DNA of 26,360 nt. It comes from an uncultured Muribaculaceae bacterium (lineage in GTDB: Bacteria > Bacteroidota > Bacteroidia > Bacteroidales > Muribaculaceae). The stretch is from NCBI GenBank assembly GCA_910589095.1, contig CAJUSN010000015.1:1-26360 (forward strand). Reading direction: 5' to 3'. Of the stretch, positions 8,631-16,155 are shown in pieces. The notes below the pieces were generated by a model. The model saw nothing but the letters and a program-made list of their open reading frames with translations, was not told the origin of the DNA and searched no databases. Each line of letters begins with the position of its first letter. Within the stretch, counting starts at the first letter, position 1. Position numbers and translations under genes: made by a program.

Positions 8631-9146
8631 ATGGAATCAGTAGGAAGTATCATCATGTATTTGGTAATCGCGCTGTCGATTATCCTATTTTCGGTACTGA
8701 CTGTCACCACCCGCAAAATTTTGCGTTCGGCAACATTCCTCCTGTTCACACTTTTTGCCACTGCGGCTCTTTATTTCAAGCTTGATTATGAGTTTTTGGG
8801 CGCAGTTCAAATAGCGGTGTACGCAGGCGGTATCGTTGTGCTTTTTGTGTTCTCCATTTTCCTTACTTCTCATCCCGGACACAGTGATGAAAAGCTGGTG
8901 TCCAAAAAGCGTGTGCTTGGTATGACCGCCTCGCTCGCAACATTTGCAGCCGTTTGCTATGCGCTGCTCTATCGTTGCGGCATGGCAATGACCCAGCTCC
9001 CCGCAATGGAGAATCCGAAGATGAACGAAATCGGTAAGGCCCTCATGGGTACAGGTGAGTATCAGTATCTGTTGCCTTTCGAGGCAATCAGTGTATTGTT
9101 GTTGGCATGTATAATCGGTGGCGTAGTTGTCGCCCGCAAAAGATAA
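8631..9146 (+). CDS. nuoJ: NADH-quinone oxidoreductase subunit J
   Basis: Membrane subunit of complex I, next to NuoH and NuoK, whose TM3 contributes to coupling. The 171 residues give about five hydrophobic helices. The third carries the family's glycine- and valine-rich segment (AVQIAVYAGGIVVLFVFSIF), the best evidence for the assignment. Its stop (9144-9146) is only 9 bases before the nuoK ATG, suggesting translational coupling. Confidence 0.94.
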   Translation: MESVGSIIMYLVIALSIILFSVLTVTTRKILRSATFLLFTLFATAALYFKLDYEFLGAVQIAVYAGGIVVLFVFSIFLTSHPGHSDEKLVSKKRVLGMTASLATFAAVCYALLYRCGMAMTQLPAMENPKMNEIGKALMGTGEYQYLLPFEAISVLLLACIIGGVVVARKR

Positions 9147-9155
9147 TTGACAAAT

Positions 9156-9467
9156 ATGGATATAACGATTCTTTATTATCTCATTCCGTCGCTTATCATG
9201 TTTTGTTGTGGCGTCTATGGCTTCATCACCCGCCGCAACATGATTGCGATGCTTATTTCGCTTGAATTGATGCTTAACTCGGTGGATATCAATTTTGTTG
9301 TGTTCAACCGTTATCTGTATCCCGAAAATATGGAGGGTATGTTCTTCACCCTCTTTGCCATCGCGATTGCCGCTGCTGAAACGGCTCTCGCAATAGCTAT
9401 CATTATCAATGTGTTCCGCGAGGTCAAGAATATCAGCGTTTCTGATCTCTCAAAAATGAAACATTAA
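9156..9467 (+). CDS. nuoK: NADH-quinone oxidoreductase subunit K
   Basis: Small membrane subunit related to MrpC. With the ATG at 9156 it is 103 residues, the family length; an in-frame TTG at 9147 abuts the nuoJ stop and adds only three residues. Three helices are evident, with conserved glutamates in TM2 (MLISLELMLNSVDINFVVF) and TM3 (IAIAAAETALAIAIII) on the proton path. It lies 6 bases before nuoL. Confidence 0.95.
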   Translation: MDITILYYLIPSLIMFCCGVYGFITRRNMIAMLISLELMLNSVDINFVVFNRYLYPENMEGMFFTLFAIAIAAAETALAIAIIINVFREVKNISVSDLSKMKH

Positions 9468-9473
9468 AGCATC

Positions 9474-11474
9474 ATGGAAGCTACTTCATTATTAATTCTT
9501 GCCATACCCCTCTTTATGTTCCTCTTTCTGGGCTTGCTCGGAAAGTTCATGAGCCATAAGATGGCCGGTATTCTCGGCACAGCCGGTATGGGTGTCACTC
9601 TCATCCTGGCATATTATACAGCCTACCTCTACTTTTTCTCCGGAGCACCCGAGTTTGTGAGTGAGGCCGGCCAAAGATTGCAATTTATTGTATTTAATCA
9701 GGATTGGTTGCAATTCTACGATAAATTGGTAATTCGCCTCGGTTTCCTCTTGGATCCGATTTCAGCCATGATGCTTGTTGTAATCACCACCATATCATTT
9801 ATGGTTCATCTTTATAGCAATGGCTATATGCGTGACCATCATGGCGTTTACGAACATGGATTCCAGCGTTTTTACGCTTTCCTTTCCCTGTTCAGCTTTT
9901 CAATGCTTGGCTTGGTTGTTGCAACTAACATTTTCCAGATGTACATATTCTGGGAGCTCGTGGGTGCATCGTCATACCTGCTCATCGGTTTCTACTATGT
10001 GAAACCATCAGCAGTTTCGGCCTCAAAGAAAGCGTTTATCGTAACACGTTTTGCCGACCTCGGATTCCTCATCGGTATACTTATTCTGTCATACTACACC
10101 GGAACCTTTAACTTCACAGAGCTTACCTCGATAAGCGTAGGTGCCGATACATATGCCGTTAATCTTGGAACTGCTGAGGGTATTCGCAACATTTTCAATA
10201 CGAGCGCAGCTCCTATCTTTATGGGCGGCTCAGTGCTTACTTGGGCCCTGGTGCTCATCTTCATGGGCGGTATGGGTAAATCGGCCATGATGCCGCTTCA
10301 TATCTGGCTCCCCGATGCAATGGAAGGTCCTACGCCTGTTTCCGCTCTCATCCACGCTGCTACAATGGTTGTGGCCGGTGTATATCTTGTGGCCCGTTTG
10401 TTCCCGCTCTATCTCATGGAGGAAGTGTCGCTGACAATTGTCACAGTTGTGGGTGCCATTACCGCTCTTTATGCAGCGATGGTGGCATGTACTCAGATTG
10501 ACATCAAGCGTGTGCTTGCATTCTCAACCATTTCCCAGATAGCCTTCATGATGGTGTCGCTTGGTGTAGCCCGTCCGGATTTCCACGAAGGCTTGGGTTA
10601 CATGGCCTCGATGTTCCATCTGTTCACTCACGCTATGTTCAAGGCGTTGCTGTTCCTTGGTGCAGGTGCGTTGATTCATGCTGTTGGATCAAATGACTAC
10701 ACTGCAATGCACGGTCTTCGCAAATATATGCCTATTACGAATATTACATTCCTTATCGGCTGTCTCGCAATTGCCGGTATCATACCGTTCTCCGGATTCT
10801 TCTCCAAGGATGAAATCTTGAGTTCATGTCTTGGAAACAGCACGATTGCTTACATTTGGATGTCGTTCGTTGCCGGTCTGACTGCGTTCTATATGTTCCG
10901 TCTCTATTACCTCATCTTCTGGTGGAAGGAACATAAGGTTCATGCCGGACATCATGCACCTCATGATCAGCCTTGGACCATGACGCTGCCCTTGATTATT
11001 CTTGCAGCTATTTCTTGTGTCGCCGGTTTCATACCTTTCGGTAATCTTGTAAGCTGGAATGGCGAGCCTTACGATTTCATGGCACATTTCGATTGGGGTG
11101 TGGCCGGAGTTAGCCTTGCCGTAGCAGTTATCGCGATACTTATTGCAACCAAGATGTATATCAAGGAAAACCCGCTTCCCGAGAAGATGCGCAACGCGCT
11201 TCCGGCCCTTTGGACTTGGTGTCACCATCGTTTCTATTGGGACGAACTTTACATGTTCATCACCCACAAGATCATTTTCGGTGGAATTTGTCGTCCTATA
11301 GCATGGTTTGACCGTCATATCATTGACGGAACAATGGATGGATTCGCTTACGTGACCAACAAGGCATCATATGCAATCCGCGGTTTGCAAAGCGGCAAGG
11401 TGCAAATGTATGTGTGGGTTTATCTCATCGGCGCCCTCCTGCTCGGTATCATTACAGCAATTTGCTTGATCTGA
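9474..11474 (+). CDS. nuoL: NADH-quinone oxidoreductase subunit L
   Basis: Distal antiporter-like proton-pumping subunit. The 666 residues match NuoL, including the C-terminal lateral helix and final anchor. The pumping residues are in place: E161 in FWELVGASSYLLIGF (equivalent to E. coli E144) and K269 in GGMGKSAMMPLHIWLPDA (equivalent to K229). The adjacent PTPVSALIHAATMVVAGVYL helix and DIKRVLAFSTISQIAFM are also family signatures. It starts 6 bases after nuoK and is followed, 51 bases later, by nuoM. Confidence 0.97.
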   Translation: MEATSLLILAIPLFMFLFLGLLGKFMSHKMAGILGTAGMGVTLILAYYTAYLYFFSGAPEFVSEAGQRLQFIVFNQDWLQFYDKLVIRLGFLLDPISAMMLVVITTISFMVHLYSNGYMRDHHGVYEHGFQRFYAFLSLFSFSMLGLVVATNIFQMYIFWELVGASSYLLIGFYYVKPSAVSASKKAFIVTRFADLGFLIGILILSYYTGTFNFTELTSISVGADTYAVNLGTAEGIRNIFNTSAAPIFMGGSVLTWALVLIFMGGMGKSAMMPLHIWLPDAMEGPTPVSALIHAATMVVAGVYLVARLFPLYLMEEVSLTIVTVVGAITALYAAMVACTQIDIKRVLAFSTISQIAFMMVSLGVARPDFHEGLGYMASMFHLFTHAMFKALLFLGAGALIHAVGSNDYTAMHGLRKYMPITNITFLIGCLAIAGIIPFSGFFSKDEILSSCLGNSTIAYIWMSFVAGLTAFYMFRLYYLIFWWKEHKVHAGHHAPHDQPWTMTLPLIILAAISCVAGFIPFGNLVSWNGEPYDFMAHFDWGVAGVSLAVAVIAILIATKMYIKENPLPEKMRNALPALWTWCHHRFYWDELYMFITHKIIFGGICRPIAWFDRHIIDGTMDGFAYVTNKASYAIRGLQSGKVQMYVWVYLIGALLLGIITAICLI

Positions 11475-11525
11475 TAAGTGAAAGCTGTATAGTCTGAAAC
11501 CTGGAAAAAGTAAATAATAGTAATT

Positions 11526-13034
11526 ATGTTTTCTAATATATTGATTTATTTCGTGGTGATTCCGGTGCTTATGCTCGCCGGGCTTGCCCTTTGCCGAAAT
11601 ATCAAGCAGATCAGAGCGGTTGCCGTGACCGGTTCGCTCGCTTTGACCGCACTGTCGGTTTATCTGCTTGTGGATTACCTCGCGCTGCGTCAGGTTGATC
11701 CTACCTCGCCTATGCTTTACGTGCAGGCTTGGGATTGGTTCAAACCTCTGCATATTCAATTGGCTGTTGGTGTGGATGGCATTTCTGTAGCAATGCTCAT
11801 TCTTTCATCGATAATTCTTCTCACCGGCAGCTTTGCCTCTTGGAAAATAGATCCTATGCCCAAGGAATTCTTCCTTTGGCTGATTCTTCTGTCAACAGGA
11901 GTGTTCGGTTTCTTCATCTCGATTGACTTGTTCACCATGTTCATGTTCTACGAGGTTGCCCTCATCCCTATGTATCTTCTCATCGGTGTTTGGGGTAGCG
12001 GAAACAAGAATTATTCAGCCATGAAGCTTACGCTCATGCTCATGGGTGGTTCGGCCTTCCTTATGCTGGGTCTCATCGGTATCTACTACCATTCGGCAGC
12101 CAATCCTGCTGACCTTACCTGGAACATCCTTACCATTGCCGAAAATTCTTCTATTGACAAGAATTGGCAATATTTCCTGTTCCCGATGACATTCGTTGGA
12201 TTCGGTGTGCTTGGAGCTATGTTCCCGTTCCATACATGGAGCCCTGACGGTCACGCCTCAGCACCTACCGCCGTGTCCATGCTTCATGCAGGTGTGCTTA
12301 TGAAGTTGGGAGGTTACGGTTGCTTCCGTGTAGCAATCTACCTGATGCCTCAGGCTGCCAACGATCTTGCCTGGATTTTCCTTATCCTTACCGGTATATC
12401 CGTTGTGTATGGTGCATTCAGCGCTTGCGTGCAGACCGACCTCAAGTATATCAATGCTTATTCATCGGTTAGCCACTGCGGTCTTGTACTCTTCGCCATC
12501 CTGATGCTCAATACCACCGCAATGACCGGTGCCATCATGCAGATGCTTTCGCACGGCTTGATGACCGCCCTGTTCTTTGCTCTTATCGGTATGATCTACG
12601 GACGTACACACACTCGCGACATCACCAAGATGGGTGGCTTGATGAAAATCATGCCTTTCCTTGCGGTGTGCTATGTAATAGCCGGTTTCGCTTCTCTGGG
12701 TCTTCCCGGTTTGAGCGGATTCGTTGCCGAAATGACAATTTTCGTAGGATCGTTTGAACATGCAGATATGTTCCATCGCGTGTTTACCATCGTTGCTTGC
12801 TGCTCGATTGTTATTACTGCCGTGTATATCCTGCGCGTAGTAGGTAAGCTGTTGCTCGGTCCGGTATATGACGAACATCACCTCACACTCACCGATGCTG
12901 AATGGTGGGAGCGTACAGCAACCGTCACTCTGATCATCAGTGTGGCTGCGATCGGTTGTTTCCCCAATTTCTTTGCCGATTTGATCCGCTGGACATTCTC
13001 GCCTGAAATTTTCACTGTTATTGGAATGAACTAA
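11526..13034 (+). CDS. nuoM: NADH-quinone oxidoreductase subunit M
   Basis: Middle antiporter-like proton-pumping subunit, 502 residues and about 14 helices. E143 in MFYEVALIPMYLLIG corresponds to E. coli E144, and K260 in HAGVLMKLGGYG corresponds to K265. The TM7 lysine of E. coli NuoM (K234) aligns with Leu229 here (FGVLGAMFPFHTWSPDGH). The assignment itself is secure from the HTWSPDGHASAPTAVSM and CVQTDLKYINAYSSVSHCG segments. The gene lies between nuoL and nuoN, 13 bases before nuoN. Confidence 0.97.
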   Translation: MFSNILIYFVVIPVLMLAGLALCRNIKQIRAVAVTGSLALTALSVYLLVDYLALRQVDPTSPMLYVQAWDWFKPLHIQLAVGVDGISVAMLILSSIILLTGSFASWKIDPMPKEFFLWLILLSTGVFGFFISIDLFTMFMFYEVALIPMYLLIGVWGSGNKNYSAMKLTLMLMGGSAFLMLGLIGIYYHSAANPADLTWNILTIAENSSIDKNWQYFLFPMTFVGFGVLGAMFPFHTWSPDGHASAPTAVSMLHAGVLMKLGGYGCFRVAIYLMPQAANDLAWIFLILTGISVVYGAFSACVQTDLKYINAYSSVSHCGLVLFAILMLNTTAMTGAIMQMLSHGLMTALFFALIGMIYGRTHTRDITKMGGLMKIMPFLAVCYVIAGFASLGLPGLSGFVAEMTIFVGSFEHADMFHRVFTIVACCSIVITAVYILRVVGKLLLGPVYDEHHLTLTDAEWWERTATVTLIISVAAIGCFPNFFADLIRWTFSPEIFTVIGMN

Positions 13035-13047
13035 AAGATTAAAAGAA

Positions 13048-14511
13048 ATGGATTACTCACAGTTTTTAGCAATGAAGCAAGAAATAGCCCTGTTGGTGGT
13101 ATTTCTTTTGGTCTTCCTCAATGACACTTTCCTTCCTCGTAATGCTCAGGCTGCGATAGGAAAGGTAACCGCTCTTCTTTTTGGAATCTTCACCCTCTGG
13201 GGCTTTTGTCCGGTGGTGATAGGTGAAGGTGTGCAGACTGCCTTTGAAGGCATGTATGAAACTTCGCCCGTGATTGTAGCCATCAAGAATATCTTGAATG
13301 TAGGTGTGTTCATTGTCCTTATTCAGTCTCTTAAATGGACTGCAGGTGAAAGTCAGGTAATTCGCCGCGGTGAGTTCTACGAGCTTCTGCTTGTGACTCT
13401 CTTCGGTATGTATCTGATGATCTCAGGACGTCACTTCCTTGTGTTTATCATTGGTCTGGAAAGTGCATCACTTCCTTTGGCTGCAATGGTTGCATTTGAA
13501 AAGCGTCGCTACGAAAGCCATGAAGCAGCAGCCAAGTATATACTTACTGCAGTGTTCTCTTCGGCCGTACTGCTTATGGGACTTTCTTTCGTGTATGGTC
13601 TTTGCGGTACGCTCTATTTCGGAAAAATCGCTGATGTGATTGCAGCCGGAGAAGTAACCAATATGGTGCTCTTGGTAGTGTCGATTGCCTTTGTTATGTC
13701 GGGTATGGGATTCAAGCTTTCGCTTGTTCCTTTCCACCTTTGGACAGCCGATGTTTATCAGGGCGCTCCCACATCTGTCACCTCCTATCTGTCAGTTATC
13801 TCCAAGGGTTCGGCTGCTTTTGCCTTCCTGGTAATTCTTTGGCAGGTTTTCGGACAGGTTTATTCAACAGCTTGGGAATGGATGCTGTATGCATTGATTA
13901 TTCTTACAATCACCGTCGGTAACCTTTTTGCCATCCGTCAAAAGAACATGAAGCGATTCCTTGCATTCTCCTCCATTTCTCAGGCAGGATACATCATGCT
14001 TGGTATCATAGGCAACAATCCTATGGGTGAAGCTGCTTTGATGTTCTATGTGCTTGTGTATATTTTCTCCAATCTCGCTGCTTTCGGTGTGATAGGAGCT
14101 ATAGAGAACAATTGCGGAAAAGTTTCCATGGATGACTATAACGGCCTCTACAAGACCAATCCTCGTTTGGCGGTGACTATGATGCTTGCTATGTTCTCGC
14201 TTGCCGGTATCCCTCCGTTTGCAGGATTCTTCAGCAAGTTCTTCATCTTCACCTCGGCCATCAATCAGGGCTCGGTTGCCATCTATGTGCTTGTTCTCAT
14301 AGCTTTGATCAACACTATTATTTCGCTTTACTACTATCTGCTTGTGGTAAAAGCTATGTTTATCAAGGATGTTGATGATTTCACCGTACAGCCGTTCCGC
14401 AGTGCATGCTCAGAGCGTGTTGGAATGTGGATCTGCGTGGCAGGTATTCTTGGTCTCGGTTTGATCAGCTGCTTCTATGACACTCTGCTCAATGTGGTAG
14501 GTCTCTCATAA
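13048..14511 (+). CDS. nuoN: NADH-quinone oxidoreductase subunit N
   Basis: Proximal antiporter-like subunit of complex I, 487 residues and about 14 helices. The coupling residues are E138 (IIGLESASLPLAAMVAF) and K223 (GMGFKLSLVPFHLWTADVYQ), with a further lysine in the YLSVISKGSAAF helix. It is the last gene of the block and is followed 26 bases later by a hairpin terminator. No nuoE, nuoF or nuoG is present in the window; Bacteroidales usually carry complex I without the NADH-oxidising module, but the left part of the operon is outside view. Confidence 0.97.
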   Translation: MDYSQFLAMKQEIALLVVFLLVFLNDTFLPRNAQAAIGKVTALLFGIFTLWGFCPVVIGEGVQTAFEGMYETSPVIVAIKNILNVGVFIVLIQSLKWTAGESQVIRRGEFYELLLVTLFGMYLMISGRHFLVFIIGLESASLPLAAMVAFEKRRYESHEAAAKYILTAVFSSAVLLMGLSFVYGLCGTLYFGKIADVIAAGEVTNMVLLVVSIAFVMSGMGFKLSLVPFHLWTADVYQGAPTSVTSYLSVISKGSAAFAFLVILWQVFGQVYSTAWEWMLYALIILTITVGNLFAIRQKNMKRFLAFSSISQAGYIMLGIIGNNPMGEAALMFYVLVYIFSNLAAFGVIGAIENNCGKVSMDDYNGLYKTNPRLAVTMMLAMFSLAGIPPFAGFFSKFFIFTSAINQGSVAIYVLVLIALINTIISLYYYLLVVKAMFIKDVDDFTVQPFRSACSERVGMWICVAGILGLGLISCFYDTLLNVVGLS

Positions 14512-14537
14512 GAGATTTTATCCAACATTATATTCTA

Positions 14538-14575
14538 AACAGATGTGTGCCTTTTGGGCGCGCATCTGTTTTTTT
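14538..14575 (+). terminator. Intrinsic terminator of the nuo-atp block
   Basis: A 14-bp stem (14538-14551 pairing with 14557-14570, with two G-U pairs) closes a short T-rich loop and runs directly into a run of seven Ts. It is placed just after nuoN and is the only strong plus-strand terminator seen in the first 14.5 kb. Confidence 0.9.
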
Positions 14576-14651
14576 ATAGTATTAGTGCAGTGGCGAAGAA
14601 ACGTAACACCACTCGATCATGATGTCGCATGTTGTTGCCACGCACAGAATT

Positions 14652-14681
14652 GACTCTCCAATATGGCTATATTGAAGAGTC
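14652..14681 (-). terminator. Hairpin downstream of the yqgE gene
   Basis: A 13-bp stem (14652-14664 with 14669-14681) and 4-base loop lies 31 bases beyond the yqgE stop. On the minus strand the single mismatch becomes a G-U pair, which favours that orientation. There is no long U tract after it, so it may be a weak or Rho-assisted terminator or an mRNA 3'-end stabiliser. Confidence 0.5.
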
Positions 14682-14711
14682 TGTATAAGTTGTTCAGAAA
14701 TAGGGTAGGGG

Positions 14712-15314
14712 TCAGTTGGCGTGAGGATTCTGAGGATGGTATAGCCAGCCTTTGTGACTTTCGCCAAGCTGGCGTACGTAGCGGTGCCAGTAAGCATCCT
14801 CGGAGCCGGTAAGAAGGCTTGACGGTTCGGAAAGTGGGGCTACAGCCCACACGTTGTTGGCAACCTCTTCTTCAAGTTGTCCAGGGCTCCAGCCGCTATA
14901 ACCTAAGAAGAATCTGAGGAAACCCTCAATGGGGTAACCTTGATTGATGTATTCAATAATGGAGTGAAAATCTCCTCCAACAAAGAGCCCAGAGGCAACC
15001 GGGGTGGAGGCCGGAATGATTTCGCCTAAAGTGTGCAGGAAGTAGAGACGGTTACCCGACATGGGACCACCGCAAAAAACCTCAATGGGCTTTTTGCGGT
15101 TGATTCCTTGTATGAGCGATTGGAGCGGGTACGCCGTCTGACGGTTCATGACAACACCCATCGTTCCGGCACCATCGCCGTGGTCGATGATGCTGATTAC
15201 GGAATGGCGGAAATAATCTTCGCGCAGAAAGGGCTCGGCAACAAGGAGTGAGCCCTTGGTCGGAGTATCCGAGGGGATGTCAATGTTGAAAAGTCGGCGG
15301 TCAAAATCAATCAC
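14712..15314 (-). CDS. YqgE/AlgH family protein (UPF0301)
   Basis: Conserved single-domain protein of unknown biochemical role. The family pattern is complete: GSLLVAEPFL, then TMGVVMNRQT, then VFCGGPMSG with FLHTLGE, then FFLGYSGWSPGQLEEEV. The name AlgH comes from an old link to alginate regulation in Pseudomonas that should not be carried over here. The start is uncertain. GTG at 15314 gives 200 residues and matches the N-terminus I recall for Bacteroides homologues; GTG at 15380 would give 222 residues and overlap the upstream flavoprotein gene by 29 bases. No ATG fits. It is probably co-transcribed with that gene and converges with nuoN. Confidence 0.88.
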   Translation of the reverse strand: MIDFDRRLFNIDIPSDTPTKGSLLVAEPFLREDYFRHSVISIIDHGDGAGTMGVVMNRQTAYPLQSLIQGINRKKPIEVFCGGPMSGNRLYFLHTLGEIIPASTPVASGLFVGGDFHSIIEYINQGYPIEGFLRFFLGYSGWSPGQLEEEVANNVWAVAPLSEPSSLLTGSEDAYWHRYVRQLGESHKGWLYHPQNPHAN

Positions 15315-15351
15315 GGCAGAGGAGAGATTAGGTGTAAATGAAGAATTGTGC

Positions 15352-15969
15352 TTATTTTGTGAAATTTGTGCGGGCTCCACGTTCCTGTTCCGGAATTTCA
15401 GCGCGGCAAGTGTCGATGGCTTTGATCAGGAATGCCATGTTGCGACCGAGATTACGCATGGTCTGCAGACCCTCGAGGTCCTTTTCAACATCTTCAGGCT
15501 TTGAGCCATGGACTTCGTTCCAATAAGTCGAAGTGGCTATGGGCATGGAAGCGATGGAGAAGTATTTCACGATCTCATCATAGGCTGTGGTGCTTCCTGC
15601 ACGACGGGAGGAGAGTACAACGGCACCCACTTTCATAGCTTTGTTTATAGAACCGGAACTGTAGAACAGTCGGTCGAGGAAAGATCGAAGCTGGCCGTTG
15701 ACACCTGCATAATAAACAGGGCTGCCAATGAGGAGTCCATCGGCGTCGGCGAGTTTTGAAGCCACTTGGTTGACAACATCGTCATTGAATACACATTTAC
15801 CATGTGTGGTGCAATACAAACATGCAATGCAACCTCTGACAGGCTTGACGCCAACATCAATGCGTTCTACTTCAATTCCTGCGGCTGTGAGCTGTGATTC
15901 CACTTCCGACAGAGCGCGAGCTGTGCAACCATCCACATGTGGGCTGCCATTTATGCTAATTACTTTCAT
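15352..15969 (-). CDS. Flavodoxin-fold iron-sulfur flavoprotein / NAD(P)H-dependent reductase
   Basis: Predicted cytoplasmic FMN-binding electron carrier or reductase, 205 residues. The flavodoxin-like fold is indicated by the start (KVISINGSPHVDGCTARAL, the phosphate-binding loop), the LIGSPVYYAGVNGQLRSFLDR segment and the later GAVVLSSRRAGST strand. Four cysteines, C47, C50, C53 and C59 (CX2CX2CX5C), match the compact cluster motif of iron-sulfur flavoproteins such as Methanosarcina Isf, so a [4Fe-4S] cluster beside FMN is likely. The physiological partner cannot be told. The gene is divergent from the GH2 gene (186-base gap) and followed by yqgE. Confidence 0.85.
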   Translation of the reverse strand: MKVISINGSPHVDGCTARALSEVESQLTAAGIEVERIDVGVKPVRGCIACLYCTTHGKCVFNDDVVNQVASKLADADGLLIGSPVYYAGVNGQLRSFLDRLFYSSGSINKAMKVGAVVLSSRRAGSTTAYDEIVKYFSIASMPIATSTYWNEVHGSKPEDVEKDLEGLQTMRNLGRNMAFLIKAIDTCRAEIPEQERGARTNFTK

Positions 15970-16080
15970 AGTTACTTTTGGGGGTGAAAGATAATTTAAA
16001 CGAATCAGACAAAAGATAGAAAAAACGTCAATATATAACGCTTCAAAGGTGCTTATAGGTTCAAAAGTGAGAACTTCGGC

Positions 16081-16111
16081 TTGTGATATATACTTTATTT
16101 TTATACTTTTG
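16081..16111 (+). promoter_or_regulatory. Bacteroidota-type promoter of the GH2 gene
   Basis: TTG at 16081-16083, a 20-base spacer, then TACTTTTG at 16104-16111, a full match to the Bacteroidota -7 element TAnnTTTG. Transcription would begin near 16117, giving an untranslated leader of about 40 bases. Confidence 0.75.
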
Positions 16112-16155
16112 TAATTGCAAAGATAAACAATGTGATTGAAATTTAAAATATACTC

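Noticed and set aside
14582..14651. Possible RNA gene between nuoN and yqgE
   Set aside because: No cloverleaf or other recognisable structure beyond the hairpin at 14652-14681.
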